Source of the DNA: Spirochaetaceae bacterium
GTDB taxonomy: Bacteria; Spirochaetota; Spirochaetia; Treponematales; Treponemataceae
Assembly (NCBI GenBank): GCA_017936665.1
Contig: JAGBFB010000026.1
Location: 1 to 50,029, forward strand
DNA: 50,029 nt
Direction: 5' to 3'
Below, in pieces: positions 26,109 through 35,063 of this stretch. Position 1 is the first letter of the stretch; each line of letters begins with the position of its first letter. The notes beneath the pieces were generated by a model. That model saw nothing but the letters and a program-made list of their open reading frames with translations. It was not told the DNA's origin and searched no databases. The position numbers and the translations under genes are program-made.

Positions 26109-26910
26109 AATTGCTTTTTTATTGGCTATTTCTGTTTTTATTTTATTTCCATCAAATTTATTTTCCCAAAGTTTTCCTCAAGGTTCAACTGAAGGAACTG
26201 CGCAAATGTCAGGAACTGTAAATGATATTGATTTACCTATAGTTGATTTATCAATTAGACAGCCTGAAACTGGACAAGAAGTTGCATTTTCTGTTCAAAC
26301 TTTGTTGCTTTTAACAATACTTTCACTTGCTCCTAGTATTTTAATCTTAGTTACTTGTTTTTTAAGATTTTCTATTGTTCTTGATTTTATTAAAAGAGCC
26401 TTGTCTTTACAGCAAGTTCCACCTACAACAGTTCTAAATGGAATTGCATTTTTTATGACAATTTTTATTATGTGGCCAACTTTTACGCAAATCTATGACA
26501 ATTCATTTAAACCTTTAGCAGATGGACAAATTTCTTTAGAACAAGCTTACACAGAAGCAGAAGCTCCTTTAAGAATTTTTATGTTTAAGCAAATGGCCAA
26601 CGATACAGATTCAATTTCTCTTTTTATGTCCATGGCAAAATTACCAAAACCTCAAACTTTAGCTGATGTTCCAACTTATGTTTTGATTCCTGCCTACATT
26701 TTGCATGAATTAACAGTTGCATTTAAAATAGGTATTTTATTATATATTCCGTTTATCGTAATTGATATGGTTATTGCAAGTATTTTGATGGCAATGGGTA
26801 TGATTATGTTGCCTCCTGTACAGATTTCTATGCCATTCAAATTGATGATTTTTGTTCTTGTTGATGGTTGGGGATTGTTAACTCAACAATTGTTTAATTC
26901 AATCTTGTAA
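26095..26910 (+). CDS. fliP: flagellar export gate protein FliP
   Basis: FliP forms the core pore of the type III flagellar export gate. The 271-residue protein has a cleavable signal peptide (ending about LFSQ, residue 24). Four membrane helices follow with the signatures LLLLTILSLAPSILILVTCF, RFSIVLDFIKRALSLQQVPP, TTVLNGIAFFMTIFIMWP, and the C-terminal PVQISMPFKLMIFVLVDGW. Two ATGs are in tandem (26095 and 26098); GGAG spacing suits the second slightly better. It overlaps fliO by 14 bases. Confidence 0.95.
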   Translation: MMKSRIAFLLAISVFILFPSNLFSQSFPQGSTEGTAQMSGTVNDIDLPIVDLSIRQPETGQEVAFSVQTLLLLTILSLAPSILILVTCFLRFSIVLDFIKRALSLQQVPPTTVLNGIAFFMTIFIMWPTFTQIYDNSFKPLADGQISLEQAYTEAEAPLRIFMFKQMANDTDSISLFMSMAKLPKPQTLADVPTYVLIPAYILHELTVAFKIGILLYIPFIVIDMVIASILMAMGMIMLPPVQISMPFKLMIFVLVDGWGLLTQQLFNSIL

Positions 26911-26923
26911 AAGGTGGTAAATT

Positions 26924-27193
26924 ATGACTATCGGAAATTTAGTTACATTGATGCGAGATGGAATTTTTCAAGTTTTAATAATGATTGCTCCAGTTTTAGG
27001 TGTTGCTTTGGTTGTTGGTTTAATAATTGCAATTTTTCAAGCTGTAACTTCAATTCAAGAGCAAACTTTAACAACTGTACCAAAGATTTTTGCTATTTTA
27101 GCAGTGTTGGCTCTTTTGGGAGGATGGATGTTTTCTTCTATGAGAGATTATACAGTACAAATTTTTCAAATGATTCCACAACTAGTAAGGTAA
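26924..27193 (+). CDS. fliQ: flagellar export gate protein FliQ
   Basis: FliQ is the small two-helix subunit packed around FliP/FliR. Its 89 residues give MTIGNLVTLMRDGIFQVLIM, helix 1 with APVLGVALVVGLIIAIFQAV, the conserved TSIQEQTLTTVPKI, and helix 2 with FAILAVLALLGGWMFSSM. The length is normal. AAGGTGG precedes the ATG by six bases. It lies 13 bases after fliP and 23 before fliR. Confidence 0.96.
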   Translation: MTIGNLVTLMRDGIFQVLIMIAPVLGVALVVGLIIAIFQAVTSIQEQTLTTVPKIFAILAVLALLGGWMFSSMRDYTVQIFQMIPQLVR

Positions 27194-27216
27194 GTACAAA
27201 GTAAGGAAATTAATTA

Positions 27217-28041
27217 ATGTTAAATGAAATTGTACAACGGGCACCTTTGTTTTTATTAGTTGCTGTACGTTGTTTTGCATTATTAATGACACTTCCTCTT
27301 TTTTCTATGCAAAATGTTTCTAGAATTGCAAAAATTGCTTTGGCAGGATATATGGCTTTTATTGTTTTGCCTTCTGCTTATGGGCAAAGTTGGCAATTAG
27401 CAGAATATCATATTGCAAAAGATATTTTTTCTGGTGCTTTTTCATTACATTATATTTTTCTTCTTATTGGTGAAGGTTTAATCGGAGTTATTACCGGATT
27501 TTATATTTCTATGATTTTTGCAGCTTTTAGTTCTGCTGGACAGTTTTTTTCATATCAAATGGGCTTTGCTGCTTCTGAAGTTTATGATGCTTTGGCACAA
27601 ATTGAAAATCCTTTAATGGGTCAATATTTGAATTTGCTTGCTATGTTGCTTTTTATTCAAGTTGATGGATTTCAGGAATTATTTTTAGGTGGAATATTAC
27701 GAAGTTTTGAATCATTAAATGCATTTTCTTTAGTTTTTTATAAAAATGAATTTATTACTTTTTTGCTTACAGGATTAACCGACTTATTTTTTGACGCAAT
27801 GATGATTTCACTTCCTCTTGTTGGAACTTTATTTTTAATTTCTGTAACAATGGGAATTTTATCCAAAGCCGCTCCTCAGATGAACCTTCTTTCTGAAGGA
27901 TTACCTTTAACAATTTTAACTTCATTTTTAATTTTGTTTTTGTTGATGCCTGTTATGTGCGATTTCTTTACTCGTTCTTTTGATATTGCTTTTTTTAAGT
28001 TTGAAGACTTTTTGAGTCAGGTAAAAAGGAATCCATTATGA
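27217..28041 (+). CDS. fliR: flagellar export gate protein FliR
   Basis: FliR completes the FliPQR gate and contacts FlhB. It is a 274-residue, six-helix membrane protein with RCFALLMTLPLFSMQNVSRI, LIGEGLIGVITGFYISMIFA, AGQFFSYQMGFAASEVYD and KAAPQMNLLSEGLPLTIL, all typical of the family. GTAAGGAAA precedes the ATG. Its last four bases are the start of flhB (ATGA), so the two are translationally coupled, in keeping with natural FliR-FlhB fusions in some bacteria. Confidence 0.95.
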   Translation: MLNEIVQRAPLFLLVAVRCFALLMTLPLFSMQNVSRIAKIALAGYMAFIVLPSAYGQSWQLAEYHIAKDIFSGAFSLHYIFLLIGEGLIGVITGFYISMIFAAFSSAGQFFSYQMGFAASEVYDALAQIENPLMGQYLNLLAMLLFIQVDGFQELFLGGILRSFESLNAFSLVFYKNEFITFLLTGLTDLFFDAMMISLPLVGTLFLISVTMGILSKAAPQMNLLSEGLPLTILTSFLILFLLMPVMCDFFTRSFDIAFFKFEDFLSQVKRNPL

Positions 28042-29198
28042 TAATAAAAAGTAAAAATGATTATTGTTTTGAACCTTTTTATGAAACTCAACTTGAATCT
28101 CAAACTGAATTGATAATCGATTTGCAATGGTTTGCTTCTGCTGAAGAAGAAGGAAGAACGGAAGAGCCTTCTGAGCATAAATTACGCAAAGCAAGAGAAG
28201 AAGGTCGTGTTGCAAAAAGTACCGAGATAAATGGTGCTTTGGTTTTATTGTTGCCAGTAATTGCTATAATTATTTTAGCTCCCTGGATTTTTAAATCTTG
28301 CGTTGAAATTATCAAATTTTATTTTGGCAGATGTGTATCAGCTGAATTAACTGATTCAGCTTTAGTTGATGCTTTTTACAATTATTTTATAAAATTAGTT
28401 TTACCAATTGGACTTACTGCTATGGTTGCAGGTGTGGTTGGAAATATCGTTCAAACAAAAGGATTTTTATTTTCAACAAAACCTATCGAACCAAAATTTT
28501 CTAAAATCCTTCCTAAATTTGGTCAGTATTTTAAAAAGACAATTTTTTCAATGGAAGGTGCTTTTAATGTTTTTAAATCCTTGTTTAAAGTTGTTATTCT
28601 TTTTGTTGCTTCGTATATAATAATTTCTTCAGATTTGGAAACTTTACTTTCAATGATGAATGTTAGTTTGTGGAGTGGAGTTTGTTATATTGCAAAGATG
28701 GCTGCAAAGATTTTATTGGTTGCAGCAGTTGTTTTTTTAGGTGTTGCAATTCCAGATTATTTTGTACAGAAAAAGCAATTTATGGAATCAATGAAAATGA
28801 CAAAACAAGAAGTAAAACAAGAATATAAGGATATGGAAGGAGACCCTCTTGTAAAAAGTCGTTTGCGTCAACAAATGCGCAATTTACTTTATCAAAATTT
28901 ACCAAAAGCAGTTTCAGAAGCTGATGTTGTTATAACTAACCCAACTCATTATGCAGTTGCGGTAAAGTATGACAAGAATGTAATGCAAGCGCCAATTGTA
29001 AATGCTAAGGGTGAAGATGAAATTGCTATGAGGATTAAATCTTTAGCAAAAGAAAATAACGTAGAAATTGTAGAAAATAAACTTCTTGCTCGTGAGTTGT
29101 ATACAAAAGTAGAAATTGGTGATATAATACCAGAAGAGTATTTGCAAGCGATGGCAATTATTCTTGCTAAAGTTTACAAATTAAAAGGAAAACGATAA
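28038..29198 (+). CDS. flhB: flagellar export switch protein FlhB
   Basis: FlhB is the substrate-specificity switch of flagellar export and receives the hook-length signal from FliK. The 386-residue protein has an N-terminal extension of about 45 residues before EEPSEHKLRKAREEGRVAKS. Four membrane helices follow, then a cytoplasmic domain with the self-cleaving Asn-Pro-Thr-His at residues 301-304 (VVITNPTHYAVAVKYD). The motif is intact, so autocleavage is expected. Confidence 0.96.
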   Translation: MIIKSKNDYCFEPFYETQLESQTELIIDLQWFASAEEEGRTEEPSEHKLRKAREEGRVAKSTEINGALVLLLPVIAIIILAPWIFKSCVEIIKFYFGRCVSAELTDSALVDAFYNYFIKLVLPIGLTAMVAGVVGNIVQTKGFLFSTKPIEPKFSKILPKFGQYFKKTIFSMEGAFNVFKSLFKVVILFVASYIIISSDLETLLSMMNVSLWSGVCYIAKMAAKILLVAAVVFLGVAIPDYFVQKKQFMESMKMTKQEVKQEYKDMEGDPLVKSRLRQQMRNLLYQNLPKAVSEADVVITNPTHYAVAVKYDKNVMQAPIVNAKGEDEIAMRIKSLAKENNVEIVENKLLARELYTKVEIGDIIPEEYLQAMAIILAKVYKLKGKR

Positions 29199-29219
29199 AG
29201 TCATTTTGGGTGGGGACTC

Positions 29220-31295
29220 TTGGCTATTAAGTTTGATGTAAAATCTACGACTAATCTCTTTGTAGCAGTAGCTGTTGTTGCGGTTATTCTTATGTTAATT
29301 ATTCCGTTACCAACAGTTTTATTGGATTTTTTGATGGCATGTAATGTTTTGCTATCAGTTCTTATAATTTTAATTACTCTTTATACTCCAAAATCAACAG
29401 ATTTTTCTACTTTCCCTACGATATTATTGGTTTCTACCGTTTTTAGTTTGGCGTTAAATGTTTCTTCTACACGACTTATTCTTTCAAAAGGCTCTGACTT
29501 TGACGGAAAAATGGTTACAGCCTTTGGAGAGTTTGTTGTTGGTTCTGGTGGAACAGAAGGTCTTTTAATTGGTATTGTAATTTTTATTATTTTGATTGCT
29601 GTGCAAGTTGCTGTTATTACAAAGGGTGCAACTCGTATTGCAGAAGTTCAGGCTCGTTTTACCTTGGATGGAATGCCAAATAAATTAATGGCTGTTGATG
29701 CAGAATTTAATTCAGGAGCAATTACTGAAGAAATTGCTAAAAAACGAAAACAAGAAATACAAAAAGAAGTAGATTTTTATTCATCTATGGATGGTGCTTC
29801 AAAATTTATTTCTGGTTCTGTAAAAGTTGGTATTTTTATAACTGTTATTAACTTAGTTGTAGGAATTATCTTTGGAATGGTTTTACATGGTGAACCTTTT
29901 TCTCAGGCAATTACAACTTACGCAAAATTCACAATTGGTGATGGTTTGCTTTCTCAAATTCCTTCCTTGTTGATTTCTGTAGCAACAGGTCTTATTGTTA
30001 CTCGTTCTGCAAATGACGAAAAATCATCTCTTGGAGAAGACATAAAAAGAGAGTTTTCCCAAAATTCATGGATTTACTATGTTGGTGGTGGAATCATGAT
30101 TATTATTGGATTTTTCCCTGGATTTCCTTGGTATATTCTTCTTCCAATGGGTGTAGCTTTGATTTATTTAGGCTGGCGACTAACTACTGTAAATCAAGAA
30201 AAAGCAGAAAAAGCTATACAAGCAGAAAAAGAAAAGCAGAAAAAGCCAACCACTCCTGCAGGTATTAGTCCTGTGGTTCCATTAGATCCTCTTTCTTTGG
30301 AATTGGGATATGCCTTAGTTCCTTTACTTGAGAAAGAGAAAGGTGGAGATTTAATTGAGCGTATCAGTAGTATTCGTAGTAGTTTAGGTTTAGAGTTAGG
30401 TCTTGTTGTTCCTGCAATACGTGTTGTAGATAATATACAAATTGATCCAAATGAATATAGATTTAAAATTCGTGGCGTAGAAGTTGATACTGCTAAAGTT
30501 CGTATGGGTTGGTATCTATGTATGAATACAGGTGGTGTTACAGAGGAAATTCCAGGGGAAGCAACAGTAGATCCAGCTTTTGGGCTTCCTGCTTTATGGG
30601 TTTCTAAAGATAATCGTGAAAGAGCAGAAAGAGCAGGGTACTCAGTTGTAGATTCTTCTACAATTATCGTAACTCATCTTACAGAAATGATAAAAAAACA
30701 CGCAGGTGAAATTCTAGGACGTCAAGAAGTTAAATCTATTCTTGATGAATTATCAAAAACCTATTCAGCTGTTGTTGAAGAAGTTAATAAAATGTTCTCG
30801 ATTGGTGAAGTGCAAAAAGTTATGCAAGGTTTGTTAAAAGAACAAGTTTCAATTAGAAATACCGTTGCAATTTTAGAAACTATGGCAGATTATGGACCTT
30901 TAACAAAGAAAACAGAATTACTTGTAGAAAAAGTTCGTCAGCGCTTAGGAAGACAAATTTGTTTACAATATTGTGATGATAACAAAATTCTACATGTTTT
31001 AACGATAGAACCAAGCTTTTTACAAAAACTACTTGACTCTAGATATGAATCCACAAATGGATACGGAGTTGCTCTTGACCCAGTAGAACATAGACAATGG
31101 ATTTCATCATTAAGTAATTATATTGCTGCTGTTAAAAATGAAGGATATTTACCTGTAATACTTTGTCCAGAAGAAGCACGAATATTAGTAAAGATAAGTA
31201 CAGAACGAGAAATGCCTAATCTTGTTGTACTTTCAATACCAGAAATTGATAAAGAAATTAAGTTAGAATCTTTAGGGGAGGTAAAAGTTGGATAG
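29220..31295 (+). CDS. flhA: flagellar export protein FlhA
   Basis: FlhA is the nonameric proton-conducting export component that docks chaperone-substrate complexes. The 691-residue protein has eight N-terminal membrane helices (from about residue 13 to 325), with the conserved region NVSSTRLILSKG, ARFTLDGMPNKLMAVDAEFN and SGAITEEIAKKRK. A cytoplasmic ring domain follows (PLSLELGYALVPLLEKEKGG; IRSSLGLELGLVVPAIRVVD; LPALWVSKDNRERAERAGYS). It starts with TTG at 29220, seven bases after a GGGTG site; no ATG fits. It overlaps flhF by eight bases. Confidence 0.96.
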   Translation: MAIKFDVKSTTNLFVAVAVVAVILMLIIPLPTVLLDFLMACNVLLSVLIILITLYTPKSTDFSTFPTILLVSTVFSLALNVSSTRLILSKGSDFDGKMVTAFGEFVVGSGGTEGLLIGIVIFIILIAVQVAVITKGATRIAEVQARFTLDGMPNKLMAVDAEFNSGAITEEIAKKRKQEIQKEVDFYSSMDGASKFISGSVKVGIFITVINLVVGIIFGMVLHGEPFSQAITTYAKFTIGDGLLSQIPSLLISVATGLIVTRSANDEKSSLGEDIKREFSQNSWIYYVGGGIMIIIGFFPGFPWYILLPMGVALIYLGWRLTTVNQEKAEKAIQAEKEKQKKPTTPAGISPVVPLDPLSLELGYALVPLLEKEKGGDLIERISSIRSSLGLELGLVVPAIRVVDNIQIDPNEYRFKIRGVEVDTAKVRMGWYLCMNTGGVTEEIPGEATVDPAFGLPALWVSKDNRERAERAGYSVVDSSTIIVTHLTEMIKKHAGEILGRQEVKSILDELSKTYSAVVEEVNKMFSIGEVQKVMQGLLKEQVSIRNTVAILETMADYGPLTKKTELLVEKVRQRLGRQICLQYCDDNKILHVLTIEPSFLQKLLDSRYESTNGYGVALDPVEHRQWISSLSNYIAAVKNEGYLPVILCPEEARILVKISTEREMPNLVVLSIPEIDKEIKLESLGEVKVG

Positions 31296-32526
31296 GCTAA
31301 GTTCGCCGGTTAAACTATCTGTAAAAGGTGAAACTGAAATGGAATGTCTAAAAAAAATACAAGCAGTTCACGGAATGAATTATCAGGTTGTTGAAACAAA
31401 GGATATAAAAATAAAAACAGGTTTTTTAGGACTTTTTTATAAAAATGGAATTGAACTTTTTTATCTTCCAACACGTTCTCAATATTCAGGGTTTTCAGGA
31501 ATCAGTAGACCTACTGTAAATTCTAGTGCAACTTCTCGGTCTATGGATTTTAACGAAGAAAAAAATAAAATTTTAGAAAAAAACAATTATCGACCAAATC
31601 CTCAAATGCAAGAAGTTTTAGAAACTGTAAAATCTTTGCAACAACAAATTTCTTCTTCTAAAAATTTTGCCCCAGAGGAACATCCTACAATTTCAAAAAT
31701 TGAAAGTTTGCTAGAAAATAATGAATTTTCATCTTCCTATATTCGAAGAATCGTAGATAAAATACGTAAAGAATTTCCTCTTGAAACTTTAGATGATTTT
31801 GATGCTGTACAAAATTCTGTAGTAGAATGGATTGGGGAAAGTATTTCAATAAAGAAACCTGTTTATGAATCAAGACCTCAAGTAATTATTTTAGTAGGTC
31901 CAACAGGCGTTGGAAAAACCACTACAGTTGCAAAACTTGCTGCAAGATATTCTTTTGGCAGTTCTGGAAATGAATTAAGAAAAAATGTAAGAATCATTAC
32001 AATAGACTGGTATAGAATTGGTGCAAGAGAACAAATTGAAATTTATGGCGAAACTATGCAAGTTCCTGTTTCAAAGGCAGAATCCAGCAATGATATTGGT
32101 AAACTTCTTGATACTTACAGAAATGATGAAGATTATATCATTATTGATACAGCAGGTTATAGTCCAAAGGATTACGAAAATATTGCTAAAATGAAAAAAG
32201 TTTTAGATGTAAGAAACTATTCAGTGGAAACTTATTTGTGTATGTCTGCTTCAACTAAGTTATCTGATATGAAAGATATAATGCAACAATATGAAATTTT
32301 TGGATATGATTCTGTAATCATCACAAAATTTGATGAAACTTCCTATGTTGGAAATGTTGTGTGTGCTTTATCTGACAGGGGTAAAAATCTTACATACTTA
32401 ACTACAGGACAGAAAGTTCCTAATTATTTTGAAGAAGCAACTCAAATTAGATTATTAACTGAACTTTCAGGATTTAATATTGATAGAAAAAATCTTGAAA
32501 AAAAATTTGGAATATTAACTGATTAA
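31288..32526 (+). CDS. flhF: flagellar SRP-like GTPase FlhF
   Basis: FlhF sets the place, and with FlhG the number, of flagella, which matters for the subpolar periplasmic flagella of spirochaetes. The 412-residue protein has a variable N-terminal basic domain, then the NG GTPase core. This has the P-loop [19 protein letters not shown] (near residue 203), [13 protein letters not shown], the DTAG motif in [15 protein letters not shown], and TKFDET. It starts with TTG, eight bases after GGGGAGG inside flhA. A 23-base gap separates it from the chosen flhG start. Confidence 0.94.
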   Translation: MDRLSSPVKLSVKGETEMECLKKIQAVHGMNYQVVETKDIKIKTGFLGLFYKNGIELFYLPTRSQYSGFSGISRPTVNSSATSRSMDFNEEKNKILEKNNYRPNPQMQEVLETVKSLQQQISSSKNFAPEEHPTISKIESLLENNEFSSSYIRRIVDKIRKEFPLETLDDFDAVQNSVVEWIGESISIKKPVYESRPQVIILVGPTGVGKTTTVAKLAARYSFGSSGNELRKNVRIITIDWYRIGAREQIEIYGETMQVPVSKAESSNDIGKLLDTYRNDEDYIIIDTAGYSPKDYENIAKMKKVLDVRNYSVETYLCMSASTKLSDMKDIMQQYEIFGYDSVIITKFDETSYVGNVVCALSDRGKNLTYLTTGQKVPNYFEEATQIRLLTELSGFNIDRKNLEKKFGILTD

Positions 32527-32549
32527 TTGGGATATTGAAAGGAGAGCTT

Positions 32550-33443
32550 ATGGAAGATCAAGCTTCAGAATTACGTGCATTGATGCAAAAAAGAATGGAA
32601 AGTGCTATAAATGAGTCGCCTTATGTAAAATCGGCAACTCACAAAACAAGAATTATTGCAATTACAAGTGGAAAAGGTGGTGTAGGTAAAACAAATATTG
32701 CAGTAAATATGGCTATTCAATATGCTCAACTTGGTAAAAAAGTTATTTTGATAGATGGAGATTTAGGTATGGCAAACGTAAATGTTTTGTTAAATGTTGT
32801 ACCTAGTAGTAATCTTTTGCATGTAATCACTCAACATAAAAAAATGAGTGATATTATTTTGGATACTGAATACGGAATTAAATTTATTGCAGGTGCAAAT
32901 GGATTTTCTAGAATTGCAAACCTTTCTGAAGAAGAATTAGATTATTTTGTAAAAGAATTTTCAACACTTTCTAATGCAGATATTATTATTATTGATACTG
33001 GTGCTGGAATTTCAAATAACGTATTGAGTTTTGTTGCTGCTGCTGATGAAGTTTATGTAATTACAACTCCAGAACCTACAGCTGTAACAGATGCTTACGG
33101 AATTATAAAAATTATTGCAACTGAATTGCCTAATTCTGAAATTAATATGAAACTTTTGGTAAACAGAGTTCATTCAGCAGATGAAGGAAAGCGTATTTCT
33201 GAAAGAATTATAAATATTGCTGCTCAATTTTTAAATTATAAAATTGATTATTTAGGTTTTATTTATGATGATCCACTTGTTTCTACTGCTGTAATTCGTC
33301 AAAAACCTTTTATAATTTCAACTCCAAATTCAAAACCTGCAATATGTTTAAAACATATCGTAGGAAGAATCGAAAAAACAGGAATTGATGAAGAAGAAGG
33401 ATTTGCAAGATTTATGCGCAAATTCAGAGGCAAAAGGAAATAA
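32550..33443 (+). CDS. flhG: flagellum site-determining ATPase FlhG (FleN/YlxH)
   Basis: FlhG is a MinD/ParA-type ATPase that limits flagellar number and works against FlhF. The 297-residue protein carries the deviant Walker [19 protein letters not shown], then [15 protein letters not shown], Walker B-like [19 protein letters not shown], and [16 protein letters not shown]. An N-terminal helix ([11 protein letters not shown]) resembles the FlhF-activating segment. AAAGGAG at 32538-32544 fits the ATG at 32550; the earlier TTG at 32535 lies just ahead of that site. An inverted repeat with an embedded promoter follows the gene. Confidence 0.94.
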   Translation: MEDQASELRALMQKRMESAINESPYVKSATHKTRIIAITSGKGGVGKTNIAVNMAIQYAQLGKKVILIDGDLGMANVNVLLNVVPSSNLLHVITQHKKMSDIILDTEYGIKFIAGANGFSRIANLSEEELDYFVKEFSTLSNADIIIIDTGAGISNNVLSFVAAADEVYVITTPEPTAVTDAYGIIKIIATELPNSEINMKLLVNRVHSADEGKRISERIINIAAQFLNYKIDYLGFIYDDPLVSTAVIRQKPFIISTPNSKPAICLKHIVGRIEKTGIDEEEGFARFMRKFRGKRK

Positions 33444-33458
33444 TTTTAAGAAAAATTG

Positions 33459-33502
33459 AGGCAAAATATTTACTTGACCTAATAGAAATTTTGCCTTAAT
33501 CT
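33459..33502 (+). promoter_or_regulatory. internal sigma-70-type promoter within an inverted repeat
   Basis: TTGACC (33474-33479) and TAATCT (33497-33502) are 17 bases apart. AGGCAAAAT (33459-33467) and ATTTTGCCT (33488-33496) are exact reverse complements: the -35 lies in the loop and the right arm abuts the -10. It could give separate control of the downstream membrane protein, fliA and fapA, or act as a partial terminator after flhG. Confidence 0.6.
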
Positions 33503-33520
33503 ATTATATGGAGGAAGTCT

Positions 33521-34255
33521 ATGTTTAATTCCAAAGTTATTGTAGCAGCAGCAGTTGTTGGATTTCTTCTTTCATTTTTTACTGGTATTTTTTCTGGTGT
33601 AGGATTTGGATTTGTTGTATTAAGAGCGATTATTTTTGCAGCAATTTTAGCCTTGGTGGCTGTTGGAGTTTCCTATATTTTTGAAAAATTTTTGGATATG
33701 GAAACTGGAGATTCTTCTCAATATACGCCAGAAGTAAATGTAGGTTCAATGGTTGATGTAACTGTAGGAGATGATGAATTACCTGAAGAAGATTCTGCTC
33801 CAGGATTTTATGTTGATGCTAACTTGAATTCTCAAGAAAGTAAACAACAAAGTAATGTTACACCTTCAGTGCAATCTGAATCAGTAATTCAAAATTCTGA
33901 ATCATCATTAAATAGTGTTGATTCTGCTGAAAAAGTAAAAAATGATACAATGCAAAAAAGTATTGTAGAAGAAAAAACTAATATTTCTAGTACTGCAAAA
34001 TCTCAACCACAGAGTTCTGGTTTTGTAAAGTCGGATGTTCAGTCTATAACTTCTTCTACAAATTACAGTGATTATACAGGGGATGAATCTGATGAAGATT
34101 TAGATAATCTTCCAGATTTTGGATCTGTCGTAAAAGAAGTTACAAAGGTAGATAATTCTTCTTTTAGAGATGATTCTCCTATGAAAGAGATGGGTACGCA
34201 GGATGCAGAGGCAATGGCTCAGGCAATTCGTACTATATTAAATAAAGATGTATAA
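33521..34255 (+). CDS. membrane protein of the spirochaete flagellar operon, function unknown
   Basis: A 244-residue protein with two N-terminal membrane helices (VIVAAAVVGFLLSFFTGIFS; FVVLRAIIFAAILALVAVGV) and a long acidic, Ser/Gln/Asn-rich cytoplasmic tail that looks disordered. The tail ends in a short helix (DAEAMAQAIRTILNKDV). I recognise it only by position: an uncharacterised gene between flhG and fliA is usual in treponemes. The tail's low complexity gives no functional hint. GGAGGAAG precedes the ATG. It has its own candidate promoter and lies 14 bases before fliA. Confidence 0.7.
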   Translation: MFNSKVIVAAAVVGFLLSFFTGIFSGVGFGFVVLRAIIFAAILALVAVGVSYIFEKFLDMETGDSSQYTPEVNVGSMVDVTVGDDELPEEDSAPGFYVDANLNSQESKQQSNVTPSVQSESVIQNSESSLNSVDSAEKVKNDTMQKSIVEEKTNISSTAKSQPQSSGFVKSDVQSITSSTNYSDYTGDESDEDLDNLPDFGSVVKEVTKVDNSSFRDDSPMKEMGTQDAEAMAQAIRTILNKDV

Positions 34256-34269
34256 TTGGGTGGGAAATT

Positions 34270-35058
34270 ATGACTATTGCGTTAAATGAGCAAAAAACAG
34301 AAGATGAACTTTGGATAGAGTTCAAAAAAACAAAATCTCCTCAACTTCGTGATAAATTTATTAGGCAATATATGCCTTTGGTAAAATATGTTGCAGGAAA
34401 GGTTTCTGTAGGAATGCCTGGAAGTGTAGATTTTGACGATTTAGTTGGTTATGGTCAGTTTGGATTATTAGACGCAATCAATAAATTTGATCCAGATAAA
34501 AATGTAAAATTTAAAACTTACGCAGTTACAAGAATTAGAGGTGCGATTTTTGATGAATTAAGAACATTGGATTGGGTTCCTCGTTCTGTAAGACAAAAGT
34601 CTAGAGAAATTGAAGATACAATCGTTCAACTTGAATCAAAATTAGGTAGACCTGCATCAGATAGCGAAGTTGCTGGTGCAATGGGGCTTTCTGAAGATGA
34701 ATATCATCAAACAATTTTAAAAGTATCTGGAACAAGCGTTCTTTCTTTAAATGATGTTTGGTATTCAGGTGAAGATTCAGAGCATGTTTCAATAGGAGAT
34801 TGTATAGAATCACCTTCAAGTCTTAATCCTGATGTAATTGTAGAAAGAGAAGAAATTCGTAGAGTTATTATCGAAGCAATAAATGAACTTCCAGAAAAAG
34901 AAAAAATGGTTTTGGTATTGTACTATCATGAAGATATGACATTCAAAGAAATAGGACAAGTTTTAGAAGTTAGCGAATCTAGAGTTTCTCAGTTGCACAC
35001 AAAAGCCAATTTGCGATTGCGTGCTAAATTAACAAATGTTCGTAAAGGAATCGTTTAG
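34270..35058 (+). CDS. fliA: flagellar sigma factor FliA (sigma-28)
   Basis: FliA directs RNA polymerase to late flagellar and chemotaxis promoters. The 262-residue protein has region 2 with MPLVKYVAGKVSVGMPGSVD, DLVGYGQFGLLDAINKFDP and KFKTYAVTRIRGAIFDELR (-10 recognition). Region 3 is WVPRSVRQKSREIED. Region 4 has INELPEKEKMVLVLYYHEDM and FKEIGQVLEVSESRVSQLHT (-35 recognition HTH). No anti-sigma FlgM is next to it. GGGTG seven bases before the ATG is the same ribosome-site form as at fliO and flhA. fapA starts five bases after the stop. Confidence 0.95.
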   Translation: MTIALNEQKTEDELWIEFKKTKSPQLRDKFIRQYMPLVKYVAGKVSVGMPGSVDFDDLVGYGQFGLLDAINKFDPDKNVKFKTYAVTRIRGAIFDELRTLDWVPRSVRQKSREIEDTIVQLESKLGRPASDSEVAGAMGLSEDEYHQTILKVSGTSVLSLNDVWYSGEDSEHVSIGDCIESPSSLNPDVIVEREEIRRVIIEAINELPEKEKMVLVLYYHEDMTFKEIGQVLEVSESRVSQLHTKANLRLRAKLTNVRKGIV

Positions 35059-35063
35059 CCCAG

